From Candidatus Woesearchaeota archaeon (GTDB taxonomy: Archaea > Nanobdellota > Nanobdellia > SCGC-AAA011-G17 > UBA489): a DNA stretch of 42,828 nucleotides. The position numbers and the translations under genes were made by a program. Below are positions 7,642 through 16,800 of the stretch, piece by piece. The notes below the pieces were generated by a model. It was not told where the DNA came from. It saw only the letters and a list, made by a program, of their open reading frames with translations, and ran no database searches. Every line of letters begins with the position of its first letter. Positions within the stretch are counted from its first letter, which is position 1. The stretch lies in assembly GCA_018302985.1 (NCBI GenBank), contig JAGVZA010000017.1, forward strand, positions 1 through 42,828, written 5' to 3'.

Positions 7642-7720
7642 TCATCTCAAATCTTTAGAAAAGCTTTTAAAGGACAGATTGTATAGAATTGTATTGGGTT
7701 TCTAGGTTGTTTTCAAACTC

Positions 7721-9910
7721 ATGAAACATTTACAAGCATTCGCATTGGTTTTATTACTAGTTATTAGTGCGTGCACTCCTTTAGATCAAGTTCAAATAAG
7801 TACTTCTGATCAACGTCTGAAAGAATTTTCTACTAGCGAACAACTTACAGCCTTCTTAAAAGAACATCAAGATCAACAAGGCGGCAATTATGGTGGTCCT
7901 TTTATGATGGCAGCTCGAGATGCTGTTGAAAATGAAGGTTCTGGAGCACCAGTTGCATCACCTACTGCACAAAAATCTGCAGATTCCAACGCTGGTAGAA
8001 GTTATTCACAGACCAATGTACAAGAAGAGGGAGTAGATGAAGCTGATATTGTTAAAAATGATGACAGATACATTTATACTTTAACACAAAACAAATTAGT
8101 TATTGTTGACGCTTATCCACCTACTACTGCAAAAATTGTTACTACTCTAGAACTTGCTGGCAACGCGCGAGATTTATTCATTAACAAAAATAGACTAGTT
8201 GTTTTCACTGATCTCTATCCTCAATATTATGCTTTGGGTGGTGTTACCAGAGGCATGATGGAAGACACAGATGTAGCTTCTAGTCCTCCAAGCAGCGGAT
8301 CTGGAGAAGGAGAAATTGGAGCAGCATCAAAGATTGCAATGCCTGAAATCTGGCCTCCACAACCTTACCAACCTCCAAGAACTGGTGTACTCATTTATGA
8401 TACTACCAATAAAGAAGATCCTGAACTTGTAGCTAATTACACTGTAGAAGGAAATTATTTACAATCTAGAATGATTGGTGACTATGTCTATGTTATTGCA
8501 CAAAACAATGCTTATTATGGTGGAGGACCAATGCCTTTACCAGCAATCAAAGCTGAAGACCAATTAATTATGGAATCTCCAGTGTACTATTTTGATAATT
8601 GGGAACCTCAAATTAACTTTAATTCGATTGCTTCCTTTAATGTGCAAGATGTCGAAGATGTGAATTTACAAACTTTCATGCTAGGCTACGCAAACACTTT
8701 ATATGTCTCTGATAAAAACCTGTATATTGCCTATCAAAAACAAATTCCTTATGCTTACTATGAACAAGACCAAAAATCACGCTTTACTGAAATCATTATT
8801 CCGTTATTACCTAATGATTTACAACAGACTATGTATGGCTTATTAGCAAGTGAAGAAGACTTCAATCTTGTACAACAAAGAATGTATGAGGCTTTAGAAA
8901 CTTACTACAATAAACTAGATGCTGAAGAACGTCAAGAACTCCAAACAAAAATTGACAAAGCTTTACAAGAGTATGAATTCAAACTTCAGGAAGAACGCAT
9001 GAAGACTGTAATTCATCGCTTAAGCTTACAAGAAGGCATTGTTAAATATGAAGACAAAGGAGAAGTTAAAGGCAACTTGCTCAACCAATTTTCTTTAGAT
9101 GAACATGAAAAGTATTTACGTGTCGCTACTACTGTTGACTTCTGGGGATCCCAAGGCTCTCAAAGTTATAACAATGTTTATATCTTGAATGATAATCTTA
9201 AAGTCGTTGGAAAGCTTGAAAATCTAGCACAGACTGAAAGAATTTACTCTACTCGCTTCATAGGTGATAGACTCTATATGGTTACGTTTAGACAAATTGA
9301 TCCTTTATTTGTGATTGATTTATCTGATGTGGAAGCACCAAAAGTTTTAGGACAATTAAAGATTCCTGGATTCTCCAATTACTTACATCCTTATGATGAG
9401 AACCATATTATAGGTTTAGGACAAGACACTGTAGAAGAACAAGGCAGAACTACTACTGGTGGTTTGAAGATAGCACTCTTTGATGTGACTGATGTTAACA
9501 ATCCCAAAGAAGAAGCTAAATTGATTATTGGCGGACAAGGCACTTCCTCTGAAGCATTTTATGATCATAAAGCATTTTTACTTGACAAAGAAAGAAACTT
9601 TGTTATCTTCCCAGTGAGTGAAGTTAAGAATGGCAATTGGGAACATGTCTGGCAAGGAGCGTATGTCTTACGCGTACGACCTGATGTAGGATTTACTGTT
9701 CAAGGTAAAGTAACGCATGCGACGTATGATCCTGCAAAACCTTATGACACTTACTCTACGCAAGTTAGACGAGCATTGTATATTGGTGATGTCTTGTATA
9801 CTTTATCTCCTAAGAAGATTAAGATGAATGATTTGCGAGACTTACAAGTTGAACATAAGACGATTACACTACCATATAAAGACGAAGTGTATGGTCCTAT
9901 TATGTACTAG
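7721..9910 (+). CDS. Secreted lipoprotein with C-terminal beta-propeller (PF09826/COG4880)
   Basis: A 729-aa protein. The leader ends in the lipobox ISAC with Cys18 as the lipidation site. After a linker comes the family hallmark TNVQEEGVDEADIVKNDDRYIYTL (about residues 104-127). This begins the beta-propeller domain distantly related to WD40, found mainly in archaeal and Gram-positive secreted proteins. Blade strands recur to the end (for example RIYSTRFIGDRLYMVTFRQ and HPYDENHIIGLG). A helical insertion rich in Glu/Gln lies at about residues 385-430. The biochemical role is unknown; propellers of this kind probably bind partners at the cell surface. The gene follows another lipoprotein gene, with an 80-nt gap. 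Confidence 0.87.
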   Translation: MKHLQAFALVLLLVISACTPLDQVQISTSDQRLKEFSTSEQLTAFLKEHQDQQGGNYGGPFMMAARDAVENEGSGAPVASPTAQKSADSNAGRSYSQTNVQEEGVDEADIVKNDDRYIYTLTQNKLVIVDAYPPTTAKIVTTLELAGNARDLFINKNRLVVFTDLYPQYYALGGVTRGMMEDTDVASSPPSSGSGEGEIGAASKIAMPEIWPPQPYQPPRTGVLIYDTTNKEDPELVANYTVEGNYLQSRMIGDYVYVIAQNNAYYGGGPMPLPAIKAEDQLIMESPVYYFDNWEPQINFNSIASFNVQDVEDVNLQTFMLGYANTLYVSDKNLYIAYQKQIPYAYYEQDQKSRFTEIIIPLLPNDLQQTMYGLLASEEDFNLVQQRMYEALETYYNKLDAEERQELQTKIDKALQEYEFKLQEERMKTVIHRLSLQEGIVKYEDKGEVKGNLLNQFSLDEHEKYLRVATTVDFWGSQGSQSYNNVYILNDNLKVVGKLENLAQTERIYSTRFIGDRLYMVTFRQIDPLFVIDLSDVEAPKVLGQLKIPGFSNYLHPYDENHIIGLGQDTVEEQGRTTTGGLKIALFDVTDVNNPKEEAKLIIGGQGTSSEAFYDHKAFLLDKERNFVIFPVSEVKNGNWEHVWQGAYVLRVRPDVGFTVQGKVTHATYDPAKPYDTYSTQVRRALYIGDVLYTLSPKKIKMNDLRDLQVEHKTITLPYKDEVYGPIMY

Positions 9911-9917
9911 AGAAATG

Positions 9918-9926
9918 TTTATATAC
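9918..9926 (+). promoter_or_regulatory. TATA box of the small TM protein/Kelch-LamG operon
   Basis: TTTATATAC centred 25 nt before the ATG at 9947. Confidence 0.6.
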
Positions 9927-9946
9927 TGTGGGCTATAGGTTTTTTT

Positions 9947-10207
9947 ATGCGAACATTTCAAAAGCTAACTAAAGAACCTTTCTTTTTAATTATTCTATTT
10001 CTTGCGATTCTAGTTTTGGGAACAGTCACTATTACAGCACTATCTTCTGATAGGGCGTTGGTTGAATCTCTTCTTTCTGAACAACCAGATGGAGAAAAAA
10101 CTTTAGCAACTCTTCAAAAATATGACTCGCTTACTCCAGAAGAAGCATTTCAACTTCGCTTTGAACAATTGAATGCACAACAGCAAGATTCTGGAGAACA
10201 AGAATGA
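9947..10207 (+). CDS. Small single-TM protein, first gene of the Kelch-LamG operon
   Basis: An 86-aa protein with one membrane segment (about residues 12-33) after a basic N-terminus, then a hydrophilic, Glu/Gln-rich helical tail that probably faces outside. No family is recognised. It starts 25 nt behind a TATA box and ends in a 4-nt overlap (ATGA) with the Kelch-LamG gene. A membrane partner or anchor for that secreted protein is a reasonable inference. Confidence 0.65.
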   Translation: MRTFQKLTKEPFFLIILFLAILVLGTVTITALSSDRALVESLLSEQPDGEKTLATLQKYDSLTPEEAFQLRFEQLNAQQQDSGEQE

Positions 10208-12183
10208 ATTTTAAATTCTTATTGACTTTATTTATTCTTTCTGTAGGTTTTTTTACTCTTGTAGAATTTGCTTCTGCAACTGAAGGTGTAGTAATAAAAC
10301 AAGCTACATTACCTGCTTCAAGATCACATTTAGCCTGTGCTGAAGATTCATCTACTCATAAAATTTATTGCTTTGGAGGCGAGCCATATACCAATCAAAT
10401 ATTTGAATATAATTCTCTTAATGATGTTGTTGTCGTTAAAAATGCTGGACTACCAGGCTCAAGACTTGGTTTAAGTTGTGCTGAAGATTCATCTACTCAT
10501 AAAATTTATTGCTTTGGAGGATATGATGGAAGTGCGCTAAATCAAATTACTGAATATGATCCAGCTACAGATACCTTAGTTCCAAAAACTGCAACTCTTC
10601 CCGTACCTAAATATTATTTTGATTGTACTGAAGATTCATCTACTCATAAAATTTATTGCTTTGGAGGTACCAATAGCGGAAACCAAATCGTAGAATACAA
10701 TCCTAACCAAGATATTGTCACTATAAAACAAGCAACATTGCCTAATTCAAGACAAGGCTTATCCTGTGAGGAATCTCTTATTAATCATAAAATCTATTGC
10801 TTCGGGGGTGAACCTCATACTACAGAGATTATAGAATATATCCCTTTAACAGATACTCTTTCTATTAAAAATGCAATTTTGCCAACTGCTCGTGCAGCTT
10901 TTGATTGTGCACCCAATGTTTATGGAAATATTTATTGCTTTGGCGGCTCAGAATCTAGTGGAAATCGTCTTAGTCAGATTGTAGAATATGAACCTTCTAC
11001 TGATCTACTCAATGTTAGACCATTTACCTTACCTATGGGTGGTCTATCTGCTCTTGCCTGTGCAAGAAATTCTATGACCCATCAAATCTATTGCTTTGGA
11101 GGAGAATTACCTTATAGTGATCAAATTATTGAATATACCTCTCCTTATTATTTAATTGACACACCACGTCTTCTGAATCCTCCTCGTATAGGCACTACCT
11201 TAGACATCGAACTTTCAGATTCTAGCCATCCTAATACAGATTATCTTCTTGCTATGTCTTTAGGCAACGCACCTGGAATGACTTTATCTGATAATCGCAA
11301 TATTCCTTTGAACTATGATCTCTTTTTGCAGACTTCTCTCTTTAGTCCATTTTCTTTAAGCTTATTTAATTCACAAAGTAGATTTAACAGCAATGGCATA
11401 GGATCTGCATTTTGGAACATTCCTAACAATCCTGGTTTAGCAGGTCAAGATCTTTATTTTGGTTTTGTGACTGTTGATCTTCATAATCCTTTGCCTCAAG
11501 CTATTCTCTCTATTTCCCAATCTCGAAAAGTAAAAATTATGCCTCGTCATTTTATTTCAGACAGCAACACTGTTGCTTTATGGAACTTTGATGAAAATAT
11601 GGGAGATGTGCTTACAGACTTCAGCGGCAATGGCAACAATGGACAAGTTCGCGGCGCATCATGGACAACGGGCATTGACGGCTCTGCTTTGCACTTTGAT
11701 GGCGTTGATGATTATGTGAATGTTTCTGACAGTCCTTCCTTAGTCTTGACCAATGCTTTTACTATTGAAGCTTATGTTAACTTTGAAGGAACTCTACAAG
11801 ATACTTCTATTGATACTATTGTTGGCAAAGATTACCAGTATATCTTCGGCATAGGCGACAATGTTTTCCCTAACAACTTAGCATTTACTTTTGCTGATCA
11901 ACCAGGCTCTTTATGTCCTAATACGTGGTGTGACGGTGTTGCTACTGTTCCTCAAAATAGCTGGCATCATGTAGCTGTACAATACGACGGACAAACCATC
12001 AAAACTATTATGGATGGACAAATTATTACTGAATATCCAGCACAATTCACTGTTGGTAGCGCTTCTACTACTTTAGGTATTGGCGCACGACTTGTTTTTG
12101 CTCTTGATACTGATCCTGTTCCAGTCGCTTTCTTTAAAGGCAAGATTGATGAAGTTAGAATTAGCACTATTGCAAGATACTGA
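10204..12183 (+). CDS. Secreted Kelch-type propeller plus LamG-domain protein
   Basis: A 659-aa protein with a signal peptide (about residues 1-25). Six Kelch-like repeats follow, each carrying a near-invariant H-K-I-Y-C-F-G-G or Y-C-F-G-G strand (about residues 26-320), making a six-bladed propeller. A beta-rich linker (about 325-445) comes next. The C-terminal concanavalin-like LamG domain contains the markers ALWNFDEN, DFSGNGNNG, ALHFDGVDDYV and the closing KIDEVRI. Such proteins act at the cell surface in binding sugars or other cells. Every blade carries Cys pairs, which suits an oxidising exterior. Three blades share an exact 40-nt DNA repeat. The gene overlaps the preceding small membrane protein gene by 4 nt. 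Confidence 0.85.
   Translation: MNFKFLLTLFILSVGFFTLVEFASATEGVVIKQATLPASRSHLACAEDSSTHKIYCFGGEPYTNQIFEYNSLNDVVVVKNAGLPGSRLGLSCAEDSSTHKIYCFGGYDGSALNQITEYDPATDTLVPKTATLPVPKYYFDCTEDSSTHKIYCFGGTNSGNQIVEYNPNQDIVTIKQATLPNSRQGLSCEESLINHKIYCFGGEPHTTEIIEYIPLTDTLSIKNAILPTARAAFDCAPNVYGNIYCFGGSESSGNRLSQIVEYEPSTDLLNVRPFTLPMGGLSALACARNSMTHQIYCFGGELPYSDQIIEYTSPYYLIDTPRLLNPPRIGTTLDIELSDSSHPNTDYLLAMSLGNAPGMTLSDNRNIPLNYDLFLQTSLFSPFSLSLFNSQSRFNSNGIGSAFWNIPNNPGLAGQDLYFGFVTVDLHNPLPQAILSISQSRKVKIMPRHFISDSNTVALWNFDENMGDVLTDFSGNGNNGQVRGASWTTGIDGSALHFDGVDDYVNVSDSPSLVLTNAFTIEAYVNFEGTLQDTSIDTIVGKDYQYIFGIGDNVFPNNLAFTFADQPGSLCPNTWCDGVATVPQNSWHHVAVQYDGQTIKTIMDGQIITEYPAQFTVGSASTTLGIGARLVFALDTDPVPVAFFKGKIDEVRISTIARY
10340..10379 (+). 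repeat. 40-nt exact repeat, copy 1, in Kelch blade
   Basis: A 40-nt stretch beginning CTGAAGATTC and ending TTTGGAGG, identical to copies at 10481-10520 and 10628-10667. It encodes the strand E-D-S-S-T-H-K-I-Y-C-F-G-G. Confidence 0.85.
10481..10520 (+). repeat. 40-nt exact repeat, copy 2, in Kelch blade
   Basis: Identical to copy 1, 141 nt downstream of it. The intervening blade sequence has diverged. Confidence 0.85.
10628..10667 (+). repeat. 40-nt exact repeat, copy 3, in Kelch blade
   Basis: Identical to copies 1 and 2, 147 nt after copy 2. Blades 4-6 carry the same motif with different codons (for example ATCTATTGCTTCGG at about 10792). Confidence 0.85.
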
Positions 12184-12199
12184 ATAAACTATCTCAACC

Positions 12200-12207
12200 T
12201 TTATAAA
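12200..12207 (+). promoter_or_regulatory. TATA box of the J-domain gene
   Basis: TTTATAAA, predicting a transcript start near 12228-12232. This leaves a leader of about 27 nt before the ATG at 12258, with no clear Shine-Dalgarno element. Confidence 0.5.
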
Positions 12208-12257
12208 CGCTTATTTTGCCAGTATGCTACAACCTCTTCACAGTTTGTTTGAAAACA

Positions 12258-12797
12258 ATGACTCACATTACTATCAAAGGACACACCTTTACTCCTGTAA
12301 CAGCACGAGATTCTTTTGGGAGAAGAGCCTTGCAATACAAGAATAACATTATTACTGTCCTTGGCAAACTTGGTTTAACTGATGATGATATCCTTATAGA
12401 TATTGACCCTGTGGCGATCAAGAATGTTCCTGCTTCTGCAACTTGGTATTTAGAAGGCTATAGGATGTATTACAGCTATAAATCTGCCAAACGTTATGTT
12501 GATAATCTCTATATTGTTTTCAAAGTCATTGAGTTTGAAGTAGTTGATCTTCTGAGCAAAAAAAAGACGTTTGAAGAATTCCTTTCCGACTTCACTGAAA
12601 AAGATGATGTTGAACATATGCGTAAAGCAGCACGAGAAACTCTAGGTCTTGCACCTGATGTTATAGATATGGCAGTGATTGATAAAAGATATAAAGAGCT
12701 TGCAAAAAAGTGTCATCCTGATATGCCTGGAGGAGACACTGAAATGTTCAAGAAGATCAATAATGCTCACAAGATTTTGAAGAGAGAGCTAGAATAA
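12258..12797 (+). CDS. Protein with C-terminal J domain
   Basis: A 179-aa protein when started at the ATG at 12258. The frame is open from a TTG at 12216, but that lies upstream of the predicted transcript start. The last 60 residues form a short J domain with the Hsp70-activating HPD tripeptide in KKCHPDMPGGDTEMFKKINNA. The N-terminal 110 residues are a conserved-looking alpha/beta region without a known family. This region includes an invariant-looking tyrosine cluster, WYLEGYRMYYSYKSAK. A J domain at the C-terminus is unlike DnaJ itself and suggests a client-specific cochaperone that recruits DnaK. No dnaK gene is in the window. Confidence 0.78.
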   Translation: MTHITIKGHTFTPVTARDSFGRRALQYKNNIITVLGKLGLTDDDILIDIDPVAIKNVPASATWYLEGYRMYYSYKSAKRYVDNLYIVFKVIEFEVVDLLSKKKTFEEFLSDFTEKDDVEHMRKAARETLGLAPDVIDMAVIDKRYKELAKKCHPDMPGGDTEMFKKINNAHKILKRELE

Positions 12798-12836
12798 TTA
12801 TTTGATAGATTTTAATTTAAGCTATTTAAAGTTCTG

Positions 12837-13042
12837 TTAAGCTGCTGATTTTGCCATTTCAATAACTCTCTTATTATCGCCTAAAAATATTTTGCTTGCT
12901 TTAAGGATTTCAATACTAATAATGGAACCATCTTTTGCTATATCTATGATAATACCATTGGGTAGTTCTATGCTCTTCAATAGTCCTTTTTCTGCAATTC
13001 AATGTCCAGAATATCTTCCTTTTGGTCGTAGTAGCTTTTCAT
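12837..13042 (-). pseudogene. DUF2283 family gene with a -1 frame change at AAA AAG
   Basis: From the ATG at 13042 the minus strand reads MKSYYDQKEDILDIELQ and stops after 21 codons. In the -1 frame it continues KGLLKSIELPNGIIIDIAKD and then GSIISIEILKASKIF to a TAA at 12839-12837. Joined, the two halves match the DUF2283 pattern (start MKxxYDxxxDIL, then a V-ILD-IE-L-S core). The junction sequence is CAG AAA AAG GAC, and the shift takes effect at AAA AAG. So this is either a pseudogene, an assembly error in an A5 run, or programmed -1 frameshifting. It begins 1 nt after the stop of the DUF4258 gene, as expected for a coupled toxin-antitoxin-like pair. Confidence 0.7.
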
Positions 13043-13043
13043 T

Positions 13044-13271
13044 TCAATCAATCCAATAAGCTGTTAGTATTTTTATGTCTTTGCCTTCTGTTTTATATAC
13101 CACTTTTAATGTTCTTCCTGATGGAGGAATTCTTGTTATAGCATTCCAGACATCTTCCCAATGCCTATCTCTTATTCTATCTGAATTTCTGATACCATAC
13201 TCAATTATATCTTCTGTAATGTCTTGTCTCTTTTTTCTTTTTCTTAACCAATGTTCTGAATTTTTAAACAT
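13044..13271 (-). CDS. DUF4258 family small protein (toxin-like partner)
   Basis: A 75-aa protein with the DUF4258 layout: an N-terminal H-W-L-R-K-R-K segment, a helix with DITEDIIEYGIRNSDRI, then strands ending TLKVVYKTEGKDIKILTAYW. DUF4258 genes often sit next to small DUF2283 genes and are suspected to form toxin-antitoxin pairs. The role has not been demonstrated as far as I know. The stop codon is followed after one base by the ATG of the broken DUF2283 gene (TGAAATG), so the two were probably co-translated. Confidence 0.75.
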   Translation of the reverse strand: MFKNSEHWLRKRKKRQDITEDIIEYGIRNSDRIRDRHWEDVWNAITRIPPSGRTLKVVYKTEGKDIKILTAYWID

Positions 13272-13503
13272 TTATTTTTAGTCTATTTCTATTCTTTATC
13301 TCTTTTTCTTAGAAAATTCCGAAAGTCTTCTGATTTTTTGTTTCTTTTTTTCGATATCTTTGTTAGAATTTTCAGAATATGTCTCTATTTTCGAAAATCT
13401 TTCGCTTTTTATGCAATTTTTTTGAGATCTAGAATTCCATCTGTTTAAGGTACTAACTAGCTATTCTGATCTTTTATTCATCTATTTCTGTAGTATGATA
13501 GAC
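13272..13503 (-). other. AT-rich intergenic region upstream of the DUF4258/DUF2283 pair
   Basis: On the minus strand this stretch is strongly purine-rich, with runs of AGAAAAAGA type. It should hold the promoter of the DUF4258 gene. A 50-codon open frame rich in Lys, Arg and Ser lies on the minus strand but lacks a start codon and resembles no family. I see no RNA gene in it. Confidence 0.4.
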
Positions 13504-13656
13504 TTATTTTTTTATTCCGCCCATTCTACATACAGTTGTTCCACACTTAGGACACTTACCTTTTGCAATCTTTGTACCTCTTGATGTCTTGCTTTCAACT
13601 GGGTTCTTAATTTCTACTTTTCTTTTACATTTAACACAATATCCTTCTGTTGCCAT
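13504..13656 (-). CDS. DUF5679-like zinc-ribbon protein, 50 aa
   Basis: A small gene with an unusually strong Shine-Dalgarno sequence, AAAGGAGGAGAAAAC, just before the ATG at 13656. The product begins MATEGYCVKCKRKVEIKNPV and ends KGKCPKCGTTVCRMGGIKK. It thus has two CxxC knuckles (CVKC and CPKC) separated by a basic loop, the pattern of the DUF5679 zinc ribbons common in archaea and some bacteria. It probably binds one zinc and perhaps nucleic acid. The gene is alone, divergent from lhr. The clear ribosome binding site contrasts with the leaderless neighbours. Confidence 0.85.
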   Translation of the reverse strand: MATEGYCVKCKRKVEIKNPVESKTSRGTKIAKGKCPKCGTTVCRMGGIKK

Positions 13657-13803
13657 TGTTTTCTCCTCCTTTTGATTAAAAATAACTAGCTTAGCGTTTA
13701 TAGTGCCTATTTTAAATGTTTTGATGGTGTATTTTTGCTGATAACTTATTTGGAATCTTACTTATTTCCAGAATTTTTTCACTTCTCAAAGTGTCCCCAT
13801 AGG

Positions 13804-13812
13804 TTTTATAAA
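13804..13812 (+). promoter_or_regulatory. TATA box of the lhr gene
   Basis: TTTTATAAA centred 29 nt before the ATG at 13837. It argues against the upstream in-frame TTG at 13735. Confidence 0.55.
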
Positions 13813-13836
13813 TGGATTTTCTTTATAGTACTGGCT

Positions 13837-16800
13837 ATGATCACTTTTTTAGACAAACCACAAACGAAAGAGACAGTACAAGGTATACTGCATCCTTTAG
13901 TTAATAGATGGTTCTTTAGCAAATTCAAAGATTTCTCCCTGCCGCAGCTGTATGGAGTCAAAGAAGTACACGATAGGAATAATATCATGGTTGTAGCTCC
14001 TACTGGATCTGGGAAGACCTTAACGTGCTTCTTATCTATTTTAAATGAATTAATAAGACTAGCTGATGAAAAGAAGCTTGAAGAAAGGATTTATGCTGTT
14101 TATATCTCTCCTTTGAAGGCCTTAAACAACGATATTGCTAGAAATCTTCAAGAGCCTTTAGCAGAAATGCTTAAACTAGCTCAAGAAAAACATAAAGATT
14201 ATCCCATTCGTGTTGGTGTGAGGACTGGAGATACAACCACTGCTGAAAAACAGAAGATGTTGAAACAAGCTCCCCATATCTTGATTACTACTCCAGAATC
14301 TTTAGCTATTCTTCTTTCTAGTGATAGGTTTAGAGAACTCTTGCGTGATGTGACTTGGTGTGTCATTGATGAAGTGCATGCACTTGCAGAAAATAAACGT
14401 GGTGTGCATTTGTCTTTGTCTTTGGAAAGACTTCAAGAACTAGCACCTAACATGACTAGAGTAGGATTGTCTGCTACAGTTGAGCCTCTTGATGCAGTTG
14501 CAAATTATTTAGTGGGTATGCGAGATTGTAAAGTTGCTCATGTGCAATATAACAAAGAATTTGATCTGCAAGTGATTAGTCCATTGCCAGATTTAATTGA
14601 TACGACCCATGCTAAACTTCACAATGCTATTTATGCAACTATGGACAAACTCATTCAAGAACATAAGACTACACTCATCTTTACTAATACTAGAGCAGGA
14701 ACAGAAAGAGTTGTGCATCATCTGAAAGAACGTTTTCCTAAGAATTACACTGAAAATATTGGAGCACATCACGGAAGTTTAAGCAAGAAGCATAGATTTG
14801 ACATTGAACAACGCTTGAAAGAAGGGAAATTAAAAGCAGTTGTTTGTTCGACAAGCCTTGAACTTGGAATGGATATTGGTTATGTTGATTTAGTTATTTG
14901 TTTAGGTAGTCCAAAGTCTGTTGCTAGATTTTTACAACGTTGTTTGCCTTATACTGCAAAGATTTTATTGGCAGATGGCACTTATAGGGAAATAGGTGAT
15001 ATTGTAGAGAATAAACTAGATGTCGAGATTTTATCGTTTGATAAACATAAAGGCTTCATAAAAAATAGAATAAGCACGTATCACAAAAACAAAACTGATT
15101 TTATTATAACTCTTAAAACTCATTCTGGATCCATCTTAGAATGTACTCCCGAACATCCTTTACTCACTAGAAATGGCTGGAAAAAAACATCTGACCTCAA
15201 TGAAGGAGAAGAAATTGCAGAATTATTTGACTTTAACAAAGACACGACTCCTTATATTTATGAAATGATTAATCAACTTGAATTTTATGTTGAAAATAGA
15301 CAAGATTTTTTGAGAAAAATAGTGGACTCTTTAGTACAACAAAAAAAACTCTCTTATAGTTCTATAGCTCAACTAATAGGTATTCAACAAAATCATCTTC
15401 AAAATTATATGAGACGAACAGGAAGAAGAAAAAGCATTCGTCTTGATATTTTCTTGAAACTTATGAACCTCTGCAAAGTACCTCGTAAAACTTTTTTACC
15501 TTATCTCCAAGAACTAAAAAGCAAATCAAATCATCGAGTGCCTCTGCCTCTTAAAGTTGATAAAGATTTTATGTGGTTAGCAGGCATTGTTGCTTCTGAC
15601 GGCTCAATTACACAACATAAGAAGACTAAAGAATATAAAATCAAAATAGGGAATACTGACAAAAATATTCTTCTTAAATGCCAATCAGTGTTCAATAAAT
15701 ATGGATTTTTCCCAAAAATCTTAAATGTAAAGAGACCTTCTCAACAGTCATTTAAAACTTTAGATTGTGGTTCTAAACTTCTAGCACAGATGATTCTATC
15801 CTTGGGATTAACAACGAAGAATAAAAGCAGTGAGATTGCGGTTTCTAACATTCTTTATAGAATGCCTAAGGATCTCATTATCCCCTATATTGAAGGTGTC
15901 CTTGAAGGGGATGGTAGTGTTAGCAATGATACTATAAGATTATTTTCTGCAAGCAAAAAATTTGCTCAAGGATTACATAATCTTCTTAACCGCGGTGGAA
16001 TCTATAATTATTTTGTAGAAATGGATGCTAAACCCTCTATACTCGTCCCTAAAATAAATTTAAAAAAGATCTTCTGTGTTCATATAGGAAGAAATGGAGC
16101 TATGCAGAACTTCCTTAAATATTGCACTTTCAATGGAAAAAAAGTTGAACAACTTACTCAAAATAGAGTACACTTTACACAGAATAATAACCATATAGAA
16201 AAAAATATTTGCTGGACAAAGATACAGGCGATTAGAAAAAATAGATATAAACATCATGTTTATAATCTAACTCTTCAAAAAGAACCTAATAATTATTTTG
16301 TAGATAGTATTCTTACTCATAATTGTGGAAGAGCTGGACACTCTTTGCATGAAAAAGTCAAAGGGCGACTTATTCCGATGGATAGAGATGATCTTGTTGA
16401 ATGTGCAGTGCTCTTGAAAAATGCTGTAGAAAAGAAGATTGATACTATTCACATACCTGAAAATTGTTTAGATGTTTTAGCACAACATATTTTTGGCATG
16501 GCTATTGCTGATAGATGGAATATCAAAGATGTGCTTACTGTAGTCAAACGAAGTTATTGCTATAGAACTTTATCAGAAGCTGATTTCATGGATGTGATTA
16601 AATATCTAGCAGGAGAATATGCAACACTTCAAGACAGACATATTTATGCTAAGATTTTTTATGATCATGAGAGCGGAGAAATTGGCAGAAGAGGAAGAAT
16701 GAGCAGAGTTATTTACATGACTAATATAGGAACTATTCCAGATCAGACTAATATTCTTGTTAAAGTCAATGAAACTGTTGTTGGGACTTTAGATGAACCT

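Noticed and set aside
12224-12346. 40-codon frame from an ATG 21 nt behind the TATA box of the J-domain gene, out of frame with it
   Set aside because: The ATG lies slightly upstream of the expected transcript start and the peptide looks random; treated as chance.
13309-13470. Minus-strand open frame of about 50 codons, rich in Lys/Arg/Ser, ending before the DUF4258 gene
   Set aside because: No start codon, no family resemblance, and the composition follows from purine-rich DNA. Not called as a gene.
13735-13836. 34-residue N-terminal extension of Lhr from a TTG at 13735
   Set aside because: The TATA box at 13804 lies inside it and Lhr proteins begin near the ATG at 13837.
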